Source: Ruminococcus sp. (lineage in GTDB: Bacteria; Bacillota; Clostridia; Lachnospirales; Lachnospiraceae). From it: a DNA stretch of 64,000 nt. Below the pieces are notes generated by a model. That model worked only from the letters and a program-made list of their open reading frames with translations, was not told where the DNA came from and did not search any database. Below are positions 1-7,962 of this stretch, in pieces. Position 1 is the stretch's first letter; each line of letters begins with the position of its first letter. A program made the position numbers and the translations under genes. The stretch spans positions 1-64,000 of the forward strand of contig JACERV010000007.1 of NCBI GenBank assembly GCA_013911065.1, given 5' to 3'.

Positions 1-127
1 AATAAAAGAGAAACTAGGATGGATGAGTCCTGTTGAATACAGGCTTAGCATCTTGGCTGCATAAAAGAAAAAGGCGGAGTGGAAAAATCCACCTCGCCAT
101 AAAGTCTAACTTTTAGGGGTCACCTCA
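1..127 (+). mobile_element. Right end of an IS3-family insertion sequence
   Basis: The left edge holds the last codons of a transposase, then a short inverted repeat (about 74-99), then a terminal inverted repeat at about 104-127 that reads GTCTAACTTTTAGGGG followed by TCACCTCA. A terminal repeat of this kind, starting near TGTCTAA and closing in CA a few dozen bases after the transposase stop, is usual in IS3-family elements. The rest of the element lies outside the window, so neither intactness nor target duplication can be judged. The family call rests on transposase tail and end sequence together. Confidence 0.72.
2..64 (+). CDS. IS3-family transposase (ORFB), C-terminal fragment at window edge
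   Basis: The frame opens at the window edge and ends at TAA 62-64. Its last residues include GWMSPVEYRLSILAA, the typical C-terminus of IS3-family DDE transposases, whose tails usually carry the motif SPVEYR. Only about 20 residues are visible, so the catalytic DDE core is outside the window. It is the only plus-strand coding signal before 6.3 kb. Confidence 0.7.
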   Translation: MKEKLGWMSPVEYRLSILAA

Positions 128-155
128 GGCTGCCAATGGTCTTTTAAAGTTTTTA

Positions 156-803
156 TTAAAGTTTTCTGTCTGCCTCTGCTATGCTTTCTTTCAGCGTTAC
201 GTACTGCTCAATCACTTTTGCTGTTCCTTCAACTCCTAATTTGGAGCTGTTGAGGCATAGTTCATAACTTTCAGAAGAAGACCATTTCTTATTGCTGTAA
301 TAATTATAATAGCTGGAACGCCTTTTATCCGTCTTAATAATCATGTCTTTTGCCTTAGCGTCTGTAATGTCGTGTATACGTGCAATTCTGCGGATACGTG
401 CATCCAAATCTGCATGTATAAATACGCTGACTACATTGTCATAAGATTCCAGAGCATAATCTGCACACCGGCCGACTAAAATACAGGGCCCCTCATCCGC
501 AATCTTCTTGATTGCATCGAATTGTGCCAGAAATACTTTGTGATTGATAGGCATATCTGCATATGCACTGCCAGAATACCCCATAGAATAAGTATCCATC
601 ACTAAAGAATATAAAAAGCTGTTGGTAGGCTTTTCATCATGACTCTCAAAAATCTCTTCACAGATCCCGCTTTCCTTTGCCGCTCTTGCCAGCATCTCTC
701 TGTCATATAACTTAATCCCAAAATAATCAGCCACTTTGTAACCAATCTCACGGCCTGCGCTGCCAAATTGTCTGCCAATTGTAATAATCGTATTTGTTTT
801 CAT
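156..803 (-). CDS. Cytidylate kinase-like family protein
   Basis: A 215-residue soluble protein. The N-terminus ITIGRQFGSAGREIG is the modified P-loop of the cytidylate kinase-like family, which is related to Cmk but not proven to phosphorylate CMP. Length is normal for the family. The frame is open to a GTG at 812, but an ATG at 803 lies about 10 nt after AAAGGAG and is the better start. The upstream sequence carries CATAAG directly before the ribosome site, the same word that closes the modular leader arrays elsewhere in this window. The gene stands alone between the IS end and the rluA-lspA group. Substrate unknown. Confidence 0.8.
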   Translation of the reverse strand: MKTNTIITIGRQFGSAGREIGYKVADYFGIKLYDREMLARAAKESGICEEIFESHDEKPTNSFLYSLVMDTYSMGYSGSAYADMPINHKVFLAQFDAIKKIADEGPCILVGRCADYALESYDNVVSVFIHADLDARIRRIARIHDITDAKAKDMIIKTDKRRSSYYNYYSNKKWSSSESYELCLNSSKLGVEGTAKVIEQYVTLKESIAEADRKL

Positions 804-913
804 ATCGGTCACTCTCCTTTGCTTATGGGTAATTCCTTTATACTAATTATACAAGATACTGCATATCTTTACAAGATTTGATTCATGAAGGCATGCAAAA
901 AATGCATTCTGAA

Positions 914-1819
914 TTATCTCAGCTTATTCAGCAGTTCCAAAAAATATTCCGGAAGAGGTGCATCAAACTCCATATACTCATTCGTAGATGGATGTCTGAT
1001 ACCCAGAACCTTTGCGTGGAGTGTCTGTCCCTCTAATTTAAATGGGCATTTTGCCGGGCCATAGACAGAATCCCCCAGTATAGGGTGGCGGGTGCTTGCC
1101 ATATGGACTCTAATCTGATGCGTCCTCCCTGTTTCCAGCTCACATTCAACGTAAGTAAAACCTCTGAAATGTTCCAGAACTTTGTAGTGTGTAACCGCAC
1201 TGCGCCCGTGGGGGGCATGTACACTCATTTTCTTTCTGTCTGCAGGGTGACGCCCTATCGGGGCATCAATAGTCCCCGTATCCTGTTTCAAATTCCCGTA
1301 AACAATTGCATGATATTTTCTGGTGATATCATGGTTTTTCAATTGTTCTGCCAGCTCCCGGTGGGATGCATCGTTTTTGCAGATAAGCAGTGATCCGGTC
1401 GTATCCTTATCTATCCGGTGTACTATTCCAGGTCTTAACACTCCGTTGATACCGGACAGATTTTCTCTGCAATGAAACATAACTGCATTAACAAGAGTCC
1501 CGCTGTAATGACCGGGTGACGGATGGACCACCATCCCTTTGGGCTTATTAACAACCAAAATATCACTGTCTTCATATAAAATGTCAAGGGGGATGTCCTC
1601 GGGCAGAATGTCCAAAGGTTCTGGTTCAGGAAGACACACTATAATCTGATCTCCACTGTTCGCTTTATAATTAGACTTAACATTATTTCCATTCACCGTA
1701 ACTGAACCACCGTCAATCAGCTTTTGGATATAGGACCTGGAAATATCAGGAGCAGCATTGGAAAGAAATTTATCAATTCTCAGCCCTTGCACATCTGCTG
1801 TAAAATATAATTCTTCCAT
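914..1819 (-). CDS. RluA/RluD-family pseudouridine synthase
   Basis: Converts specific uridines in rRNA (or tRNA) to pseudouridine in the cytosol. The 301 residues contain an N-terminal S4 RNA-binding domain (about 13-70) and the catalytic pseudouridine synthase domain with HRIDKDTTG near residues 134-142; Asp137 is the expected catalytic nucleophile. Length fits RluD. The start follows GAAAGGATAGGAACAG. It lies 6 nt downstream of lspA, an arrangement common in Firmicutes (lspA followed by ylyB), so the two are probably co-transcribed. Which uridines are modified cannot be told from sequence. Confidence 0.93.
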   Translation of the reverse strand: MEELYFTADVQGLRIDKFLSNAAPDISRSYIQKLIDGGSVTVNGNNVKSNYKANSGDQIIVCLPEPEPLDILPEDIPLDILYEDSDILVVNKPKGMVVHPSPGHYSGTLVNAVMFHCRENLSGINGVLRPGIVHRIDKDTTGSLLICKNDASHRELAEQLKNHDITRKYHAIVYGNLKQDTGTIDAPIGRHPADRKKMSVHAPHGRSAVTHYKVLEHFRGFTYVECELETGRTHQIRVHMASTRHPILGDSVYGPAKCPFKLEGQTLHAKVLGIRHPSTNEYMEFDAPLPEYFLELLNKLR

Positions 1820-1825
1820 CTGTTC

Positions 1826-2344
1826 CTATCCTTTCTTCAGCGTGAAACAGTTCAGCTCGTCCTCTTTATAATAAAAAAGAATTGCGAACCCAAATAAAAT
1901 ACAGGAAATAACTACATAGCAGTCAGCTACATTGAAAATCGGAAAATTTATTAATTCAAAATAGAAAAAATCTACCACATAATTCTGACGGATTCTGTCA
2001 ATCAGATTACCTATGGCACCCGCACATACCATGACGGAACAAATGCGGAGCAGATAAAAACGAGGAGTATGAGGCATTCTTCCATACAGAAAGCCAATCA
2101 GACAAACAATCAGGACAGCTCCCGCCGCAAACAGAATCTGCTTATCCTGCATAATACCAAAGGCAGCACCCCGGTTCTCCAAATATTCCAGTTTGAACAC
2201 ACCTTTCCATATAACGAAAGATGCCTGATTTTTCAAATGCAGGACAGCCTGCCATTTTGTGAACTGGTCCAGCGCTATCAGCACAATACATCCCAGAACA
2301 GCCAATAAATAACTACGGGTAGATTTCATATTTTTATCCTTCAT
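1826..2344 (-). CDS. lspA: Lipoprotein signal peptidase (signal peptidase II)
   Basis: Membrane aspartyl protease that removes signal peptides from prolipoproteins after lipid attachment. The 172-residue protein has four hydrophobic segments and the family motifs: ENRGAAFG near residue 57, and the paired catalytic aspartates in GAIGNLIDR and VVDFFYF. The start ATG is preceded by AAGGA with good spacing and, further up, by GCATAAG. It precedes the rluA-type gene by 6 nt. Likely substrates in this window are the lipoproteins encoded by pplA, fmnB and the dacA-like gene, all of which show lipoboxes. Confidence 0.95.
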   Translation of the reverse strand: MKDKNMKSTRSYLLAVLGCIVLIALDQFTKWQAVLHLKNQASFVIWKGVFKLEYLENRGAAFGIMQDKQILFAAGAVLIVCLIGFLYGRMPHTPRFYLLRICSVMVCAGAIGNLIDRIRQNYVVDFFYFELINFPIFNVADCYVVISCILFGFAILFYYKEDELNCFTLKKG

Positions 2345-2391
2345 ACTTTTTCCTTCTTATGCTATTCATAATTGATTAAATTCAGTATTCC

Positions 2392-3168
2392 TTATATATA
2401 TTTATGGATGATTACAAAAATCCTATTCTTTTTTGTGCGTGATAACATTCCTTTGTACTTAAATTTCCCTATGCCTCTGACAGAAATAATATCCTCTTCC
2501 TTCACCTGATAAGAATTTGTTGTCATAAGCTTTCCATTAACAAACACTTTAGCCCCCTCAATCAACCCCCCCAGTTTCGTACGGGAGGAGGAAAAAGCCA
2601 AAGAAAGAAGGCTGTCCAGCCTTACGGATGCAACCGTTCCCTTTACCTCTTCAAAACGGGGAGAATACTGATAATCATTGAGATTCACCTTACAAAGCCT
2701 TACGCTAGTATGCTTCACCCGGGTTAACTCTTCCTGCAGAAAATCACTTAATCCGCTATGAATGAAAAGAACTGCTTTATTTCCCTCAACCAAGATATCT
2801 CCTGCCTTTGAGCGTTCAATTCCCAAATTAAGGATTGCTCCCAGGTAATCCCGGTGCGTAAGTATCTGGGAATACTTTTCATGGAGGGGTTCAATACTGA
2901 CGGCCGAAAAGGGAAATCCAAGACTTTCCATATCATCCATTCCACTAAAAGAAAGAGCATCAGGTAAAAATGCTGCCATCTGACGCTCTGCTAGGTCATA
3001 TCCGCCAAAAGTCACATAACTTGTATAGAGTTTATCTTTTGGCAAAGAATGTAAAATATTCAATTCATTCAAATTTAAAAAATCTGAATATGTAATAATA
3101 TCACGGTGATATGCCGTTTTTGACAGTTCTATCAGCCGCTTTTCTAATAATTGCTCGTCCTTCAACAT
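2392..3168 (-). CDS. ylmH: YlmH-type S4-domain RNA-binding protein
   Basis: A 258-residue protein of the YlmH family, encoded in the division cluster downstream of sepF as in many Firmicutes. The C-terminal part (about 185-245: LDSLLSLAFSSSRTKLGGL then VFVNGKL) is an S4 RNA-binding domain; the N-terminal part is the YlmH-specific domain. YlmH homologues have been tied to ribosome function and to division; the role here is inferred. No good Shine-Dalgarno site precedes the ATG, which lies 7 nt after the sepF stop, so translational coupling is likely. Confidence 0.9.
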   Translation of the reverse strand: MLKDEQLLEKRLIELSKTAYHRDIITYSDFLNLNELNILHSLPKDKLYTSYVTFGGYDLAERQMAAFLPDALSFSGMDDMESLGFPFSAVSIEPLHEKYSQILTHRDYLGAILNLGIERSKAGDILVEGNKAVLFIHSGLSDFLQEELTRVKHTSVRLCKVNLNDYQYSPRFEEVKGTVASVRLDSLLSLAFSSSRTKLGGLIEGAKVFVNGKLMTTNSYQVKEEDIISVRGIGKFKYKGMLSRTKKNRIFVIIHKYI

Positions 3169-3175
3169 ACCAAAC

Positions 3176-3709
3176 TTAATATCTGCCTCTTACATTAGCT
3201 GTTTCCATGGATCCACCCAGCAAGTCCTGCAAATCACCGGAGATGTCCACGTTCGTCGGGGTCACAAGGAAGATGTAGTTGGATATCTTCTGAAGATTGC
3301 CGTTAATTGCAAATGTAGCACCAGAAATAAAATCAATGATGCGCTGAGCTATCTCTAAATCCATACCTTCCAAATTCAAAATGACTGTACGCCCTGCCAG
3401 CAGTGTTTCCGTAATCTCCCTTGAATCATCTACAGATGCAGGCTTCACTACACAGACTTCCATACCGGCATTTCTTCTGGATGCAGGCTGGCGCATCGGT
3501 GTTACCTTATTACCTGCCGGTGCAAGCTTTCTCTCTTCTTGAATATCAAAATCGTCGTATTCCTCTCTGCTACTCTTCTTCCCAAAGAGAGAACGACGCG
3601 GTTTTTCATCAAATTCGTCGTTATCAAATTCATCATCATAGAAATCGTCGTCATCATACTCGTCGTCGTTCAATTTCATGATGTCCAAAAATTTATCAAA
3701 CACACCCAT
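3176..3709 (-). CDS. sepF: Cell division protein SepF
   Basis: FtsZ-anchoring division protein. The 177 residues consist of an N-terminal membrane-binding segment (MGVFDKFLDIMKL), an unusually acidic Asp/Glu-rich linker (about 15-70) and the conserved SepF domain (about 83-177) that binds FtsZ. The order yggS-sepF-ylmH on the minus strand matches the classic Gram-positive division cluster. Start at 3709 follows TAGGAG with 7 nt spacing; GCATAAG again lies just upstream. The acidic linker gives rise to spurious plus-strand frames that are not genes. Confidence 0.94.
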   Translation of the reverse strand: MGVFDKFLDIMKLNDDEYDDDDFYDDEFDNDEFDEKPRRSLFGKKSSREEYDDFDIQEERKLAPAGNKVTPMRQPASRRNAGMEVCVVKPASVDDSREITETLLAGRTVILNLEGMDLEIAQRIIDFISGATFAINGNLQKISNYIFLVTPTNVDISGDLQDLLGGSMETANVRGRY

Positions 3710-3786
3710 GTTTACACTCCTATCTTATGCTCTCCTGATGCATAAATATATTTTGAAAGCACCTTTCTGTTCCAGAGCCTTACCCC

Positions 3787-4479
3787 TTAAACGGCATAAT
3801 TCCTGGCACCAAAGATTCCTGTCCCTACACGAACCATTGTTGCTCCTTCTTCAATTGCAACCTCGTAATCATTGGTCATCCCCATTGAAAGTATGCTCAC
3901 ATTAATATTATCAATGTTTTTCTCCTTAATGTCAACAGATAATTTCTGTAAATTCGAGAAAACCGGGCGATTATCTTCGGGATTTTCAACAAAAGGAGCA
4001 ATTGTCATGAGACCGCACACTTTAATATGCTCAAATACAGATATCTTTTCAATAAACGGAATGACTTCATCAACCTTAAGCCCAAACTTGCTCTCCTCTT
4101 CCGCCACATTCACTTCCACCAGTATTTTCGCTACGCAATTCTTCTTTGCAGCCTCCCTTTCAATCGTCTCCGCCAGCTTTAAAGAGTCTACAGAATGAAT
4201 TAACGCAGCTTTATCAATGATATACTTTACTTTATTCGTCTGGAGATGTCCAATCAGGTGCCAGCAGATATCTTTGGGAAGTACCTCATATTTGCCAGTA
4301 AACTCCTGTACTTTGTTTTCTCCGAAGACCCTGACCCCAAGACCATAGGCTTCTTCGAGAACAGGTACGGGATTTGTCTTACTGACCGCAATCAGCGTCA
4401 CCTCTTCCCTCTTTCTGCCAGCCCTTTCACAGGCAGATTGTATCTTCTGTTCCACCTCTTCCAACTGCTCTTTTAACAT
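3787..4479 (-). CDS. YggS-family pyridoxal phosphate homeostasis protein
   Basis: PLP-binding TIM-barrel protein of the YggS/PLPBP family, with a role in vitamin B6 and amino acid homeostasis; no catalytic reaction is firmly assigned. From the ATG at 4479 it is 230 residues, standard length. PLP lysine is Lys34 in LIAVSKTNP; other signatures are FGENKVQE, WHLIGHLQTNK, and SMGMTNDYEVAIEEGATMVRVG near the C-terminus. The frame is open upstream into a leader repeat, but the ATG at 4479 has GGAGTAGGAG just before it. The 250-nt array at 4498-4754 forms its leader. Confidence 0.93.
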   Translation of the reverse strand: MLKEQLEEVEQKIQSACERAGRKREEVTLIAVSKTNPVPVLEEAYGLGVRVFGENKVQEFTGKYEVLPKDICWHLIGHLQTNKVKYIIDKAALIHSVDSLKLAETIEREAAKKNCVAKILVEVNVAEEESKFGLKVDEVIPFIEKISVFEHIKVCGLMTIAPFVENPEDNRPVFSNLQKLSVDIKEKNIDNINVSILSMGMTNDYEVAIEEGATMVRVGTGIFGARNYAV

Positions 4480-4497
4480 CTCTCCTACTCCTTTCCT

Positions 4498-4754
4498 GCT
4501 TATGCACCTTAGGCTTGGTCTTGTCAAGCCTTAGTTGTAAAGCACATCCTGTCGACTTAGGCGAGGTCCTTTCACTCCTTAGTGACATGGATGTCTCCTT
4601 GCTTATACTACTTAATGAGGTTCTTTCGAATTTAGTAGTAAAGCACAACCTGCTGGCTTAGTGAAGCATTGAACACTTGGTGAGGTCTTTTCGAACCTAG
4701 TGTGAAAGTTCACCAGTGGTGTGTTCTTTCGAACTTAGCAGCATGGTTGTTTCC
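4498..4754 (-). repeat. Modular CTAAG leader array, copy A (upstream of yggS)
   Basis: Longest copy of a repeat family found at five or more sites here. Read on the minus strand it consists of about a dozen words of 13-38 nt, most closing in CTAAG, CTAGG or CCAAG. Recognisable words include GTTCGAAAGAAC (a stem with a GAAA loop), CACCACTGGTG, AGCAGGTTGTGCT, GACATCCATGTCACTAAG and, nearest the gene, the hairpin CTAAGGCTTG-ACAAGAC-CAAGCCTAAG, followed by GCATAAG and the ribosome site of yggS. It starts close after the stop of the HlyD-like gene. No shared protein is encoded: frames differ between copies. See findings for the family. Confidence 0.85.
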
Positions 4755-4772
4755 TCATCTAAGGCGCCCTGA

Positions 4773-6152
4773 TCAGAAGACAACCTCATCTTCCTTGACA
4801 GAACCGCCTTCCTGCACAATATGATCATAATTATACAATCCGTAAGGTTCCCCCTCCTGCACAATATAATATTCATCGCTTTCAGCAAGAATCGTAACCT
4901 GCCTGAATACGGCATATCCTTTGTTAATATTATAAACACCTTTCAAAGTCTTTGTCTCAGATAATGTCAATGTCTCGGAAGACTCTGGCTTCACAAGCAC
5001 TGTACCCTGCTTTAGCTGGGAGGGACTTAAATATACTTTGTTGTCCTCTGTTAACTTATAAATATTTACAGGAGAAAATGCAGCCGTGCCACCTTTTCCC
5101 CGCACCATAACTCCCGAAGATGAACTGTTGCCGCCGGCAGTCATATATTCCCCGGGCACCTCATAAAATTCCTTTTCTGTTACACTGCTCTTCGGAATCT
5201 TCAAGCCTCTCTCATCTTCCAAAATCAATTCCACATTCAAAAATCTTTCATCTGCATAGCGGACCATAGAGTTCTCATAATCCAGCTTTCCGTAATATTC
5301 TCCACCCCTTCTTAAAATTGAAAAATCGGCCCATATTGATTCACTGTCTTTATCTATCCGGGTTTTCACGTAGCTCAGGTCAGATAACTGCTTTGCCATA
5401 TCCTCGTCCAATTCCAGCAAAACAGACCAGTCCTCATTTGTCACAAGTTTGTAAGCCGGCTCACCCTTTTTGATACTCATATTATCTTCCATACTGGCTT
5501 TCTTGTACTTCCCTTTGTCAAAATCTTTTTTTTGAAAAGATTCTATAGTCAGGGATTCATATCCATCAAGACTTAATGCAAAAATGCCATCCACAGGGGT
5601 TTTGTAGACCTGTACATCACCACCGGTCTTTGCAATTACCGCTTCCATCTGGGCAGTTTTAGTTTGATTAGACGCAAGCAAAAAAGTATTTGTTATTTCA
5701 TTTTTCAAAGAATATACAGACGAAAACTTCTGCGGATTGAAATTCTCATTAAAATTTTGTGTTTTAACTACCAGTGCATTCTGTTCTTCTGTACTTAAAT
5801 CAACCGTATCCTCCTCTGATTCATTATCGTAGGATAACTTCTGCGAGGAGACTGCATATACATTGGCACCGGATTTTATTTTACTGCTCTCATTTTGATA
5901 ATAATTGATATATCCTGACTCTTCTGCATTTACTACGGTCTCTTCTCTGATAACAAGCCCATTATAAGAATTATCTTTCAGAATACTACCTTCACGAACC
6001 TCATATACAGATACTTTTTTCGTTGTGGCATACATAATAATTGTTACGATAAGATAAATGAATACGATGGCAAAAATGAAAATACCTATATTCATCTCAC
6101 GTTTTGTTTTATACCTTTTGATACTAATGGAATTATTCCTTTTGGATGACAA
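4773..6152 (-). CDS. HlyD-like membrane protein (efflux adaptor-type)
   Basis: A protein of about 459 residues with a basic cytoplasmic N-terminus, one transmembrane segment (IGIFIFAIVFIYLIVTIIMY) and a large extracytoplasmic part with biotinyl-lipoyl-like sequence (GLVIREETVVNAEESGYINYY). It resembles the HlyD-like proteins that clostridia encode beside sepF and yggS; no ABC transporter is adjacent, so export is not demonstrated. The frame is open to an ATG at 6188, but that ATG belongs to a leader-repeat module. A TTG at 6152 lies 7 nt after a perfect AAGGAGG and is preferred here. Start therefore ambiguous between 6152 and 6188. Confidence 0.75.
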   Translation of the reverse strand: MSSKRNNSISIKRYKTKREMNIGIFIFAIVFIYLIVTIIMYATTKKVSVYEVREGSILKDNSYNGLVIREETVVNAEESGYINYYQNESSKIKSGANVYAVSSQKLSYDNESEEDTVDLSTEEQNALVVKTQNFNENFNPQKFSSVYSLKNEITNTFLLASNQTKTAQMEAVIAKTGGDVQVYKTPVDGIFALSLDGYESLTIESFQKKDFDKGKYKKASMEDNMSIKKGEPAYKLVTNEDWSVLLELDEDMAKQLSDLSYVKTRIDKDSESIWADFSILRRGGEYYGKLDYENSMVRYADERFLNVELILEDERGLKIPKSSVTEKEFYEVPGEYMTAGGNSSSSGVMVRGKGGTAAFSPVNIYKLTEDNKVYLSPSQLKQGTVLVKPESSETLTLSETKTLKGVYNINKGYAVFRQVTILAESDEYYIVQEGEPYGLYNYDHIVQEGGSVKEDEVVF

Positions 6153-6176
6153 ACTATCCGCCTCCTTAATTTCATG

Positions 6177-6197
6177 CCTTAGTGACATGGATGTTTC
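6177..6197 (-). repeat. Solitary module of the CTAAG leader family at a gene start
   Basis: Read on the minus strand this is GAAACATCCATGTCACTAAG, identical to the outermost module of the arrays at 27154-27300 and 61728-61953. Here it stands alone, directly before the AAGGAGG site of the HlyD-like gene, and its ATG is in frame with that gene. It shows that single modules occur apart from whole arrays. Confidence 0.8.
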
Positions 6198-6290
6198 ATT
6201 TATAACTTTAACAGTATAACATTTTTAAATGTATATTTCCAGTTTTTGTGGTAATAATAAAAGCATTGATATTGAAAAGGAGGAAATAAT

Positions 6291-6494
6291 ATGAAGTGGT
6301 TTGATAACACTGCTCTGACAATTATAATTATTGGAGCGGTCAACTGGCTTCTGGTTGGCATTTTTCGATTCGATTTAGTAGCCTTTCTCTTTGGAAATTT
6401 AAGCTGGCTTTCCAGAATTATTTATACGCTTGTCGGCCTGTGCGGCCTCTATCTAATCAGCCTGTTTGGAAGAATTAACAGTATGTCAGAGTAA
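6291..6494 (+). CDS. DUF378 family small membrane protein
   Basis: A 67-residue protein with two hydrophobic segments and the DUF378 signature GAVNWLLVGIFRFDLVAFLFG. Members are short integral membrane proteins of unknown function found across Firmicutes. The start is preceded by AAAGGAGG with 7 nt spacing, so expression is well supported. It is transcribed away from the HlyD-like gene and converges on the dacA-like gene; a strong hairpin follows at 6528-6570. No functional partner is evident nearby. Confidence 0.9.
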   Translation: MKWFDNTALTIIIIGAVNWLLVGIFRFDLVAFLFGNLSWLSRIIYTLVGLCGLYLISLFGRINSMSE

Positions 6495-6527
6495 ATTTGC
6501 GGACAAAAGACGCTTAACAAAATGAGG

Positions 6528-6570
6528 GGCGTAATGTCCTGCCGCTTCTTAGCAGGATATTACGCCTTTC
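6528..6570. terminator. Bidirectional terminator between DUF378 and dacA-like genes
   Basis: A 15-bp stem (GGCGTAATGTCCTGC paired with GCAGGATATTACGCC, one G-U pair) encloses a 9-nt loop and is followed on the plus strand by TTTCATTTAT. It lies between two convergent genes and probably ends both transcripts, including the long minus-strand shape/division operon that finishes with the dacA-like gene. Confidence 0.85.
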
Positions 6571-6599
6571 ATTTATCTGAAGAAGTATTTATCTTCTTT

Positions 6600-7577
6600 T
6601 TACCCTGCAGGTGTGCCGGATATCCCAGCAGCCAGCATAGCAGTCATATCACTATATAAGGTAACTTTATTCTCAGCCCCCATTACAATAGATATGTAAG
6701 GATTATTTTGCAGGTCCTGACTATATAAAATAACACAGGAACCGGCCTCATCCGTTGTTCCGGTTTTGCCGCCGAATACATTTACGCCAGAAGGCACATC
6801 TGCCAAACCTTGGGAATAATAGTTTGTAGGATACCATTCTCTGGTTCGGACGGTCCCGTCCGCCGATGTAATAGTTCCCGTGTAGGAATCCATAGATATG
6901 ATATCCATAAAACGCTGGTCCTTTGCACATGCATTAAACATCAGATATAAGTCATATGCAGTTGTATAATGCTCATCATCATGCAGCCCATGAGGGTTTA
7001 CGAAATGAGTATTTGTCGCACCCAGCGAATTTGCTGCTTCGTTCATCATACCGGCAAATGCTTCCACACTTCCGGCCAGATGCTCTGCAATTGCTACTGC
7101 ACTGTCATTTCCTGAATAAATGACAAGACCGCAGAGCAAATCATAAAGTGTGAGCGTATCTCCCGTCTCCAGGCCACATACCTGCTCATCATAGGCAAAC
7201 TGAGTCGCATTTGGACTCACCGTTACCATATCATCCAGATTTCCATATTTTAATACAAGGTACGCAGTCATGACTTTTGTCGTGCTGGCCGGGAACAGCT
7301 TTTCATGTATCCTGTCTGCATACAGAACCTTCTCATTTTTCAAATCAAAGAGCCCCGCAGCATGAAGACTGTCATTGGTTACATATCCATTCAAAGGCAC
7401 ATCTGCATCTGTCACACATAAGTCTGCTGCAAACATCCTGCCTTTATACAGGGATTTATCATAATTCTGCTGCTCATATTGAGCTGCCGCAGAGGACGGC
7501 GCAGCGCACCCTCCCAGCAGCAGCGCCACACACGCGGCAGCAATAATTTTTTTACTTATACATTTCACGCCAGTCAA
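6600..7577 (-). CDS. D-alanyl-D-alanine carboxypeptidase (low-molecular-weight PBP), lipoprotein
   Basis: Penicillin-binding serine peptidase that trims the terminal D-Ala of peptidoglycan stem peptides outside the membrane. All active-site motifs are present: ASTTKVM (SxxK), SGNDSA (SxN) and GGKTGTTDEAG (KTG). The N-terminus ends in the lipobox LLGGC, so it is probably a membrane-anchored lipoprotein. About 325 residues from a TTG at 7577 that follows GGAGATC; a GTG at 7568 is an alternative. The start overlaps the end of mgsA by 26 nt, suggesting coupling. It closes the mre/min operon. Confidence 0.9.
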   Translation of the reverse strand: MTGVKCISKKIIAAACVALLLGGCAAPSSAAAQYEQQNYDKSLYKGRMFAADLCVTDADVPLNGYVTNDSLHAAGLFDLKNEKVLYADRIHEKLFPASTTKVMTAYLVLKYGNLDDMVTVSPNATQFAYDEQVCGLETGDTLTLYDLLCGLVIYSGNDSAVAIAEHLAGSVEAFAGMMNEAANSLGATNTHFVNPHGLHDDEHYTTAYDLYLMFNACAKDQRFMDIISMDSYTGTITSADGTVRTREWYPTNYYSQGLADVPSGVNVFGGKTGTTDEAGSCVILYSQDLQNNPYISIVMGAENKVTLYSDMTAMLAAGISGTPAG

Positions 7578-7956
7578 GATCTCCTCTATCCAGTGCTAAA
7601 ATCAAGGCTTCCGCTGTTGCAATATTGGTTGCCATGGGAATATTGTAAATGTCACACAGTTTTACAATATCATTGACATCCGGTTCATGAGAACGCGGAG
7701 TCAGCGGGTCACGGAAAAATATTAACAAATCCATATTATTATGCTCAATCTGAGAGCCAATCTGCTGCTGTCCTCCCAAATGTCCTGCAAGATACTTGTG
7801 AATGCTTAAATTCGTTACACTCTCTACCAGAATTCCGGTAGTCTCTGTGGCAAACAGATGATGCTTGCTGAGAATCCCCCTATAAGCAATACAGAAATTC
7901 TGCATCAGTTTCTTTTTTGCATCATGTGCTACTAGTCCTATGTTCATATATGCCAT
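7552..7956 (-). CDS. mgsA: Methylglyoxal synthase
   Basis: Cytosolic enzyme that converts dihydroxyacetone phosphate to methylglyoxal and phosphate, a bypass that relieves sugar-phosphate stress. The 134 residues carry the family signatures FATETTG, GHLGGQQQIG and DLLIFFRDPLTPRSHEPD (containing the active-site aspartate region). Length is typical. It sits 6 nt after rodA and overlaps the dacA-like gene, a placement next to rod/min genes seen in other clostridia; the biological link is not obvious. Confidence 0.95.
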   Translation of the reverse strand: MAYMNIGLVAHDAKKKLMQNFCIAYRGILSKHHLFATETTGILVESVTNLSIHKYLAGHLGGQQQIGSQIEHNNMDLLIFFRDPLTPRSHEPDVNDIVKLCDIYNIPMATNIATAEALILALDRGDLDWREMYK

Positions 7957-7962
7957 TCTCCT

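Noticed and set aside
4427-4648. Open frame across leader array A (MCFTTKFERTSLSSISK...) and similar frame in copy B
   Set aside because: It is composed of array words. The same words in copies C and D contain in-frame stops (TTGTAACTAG), and the hairpin arms vary in a way that keeps pairing rather than amino acids.
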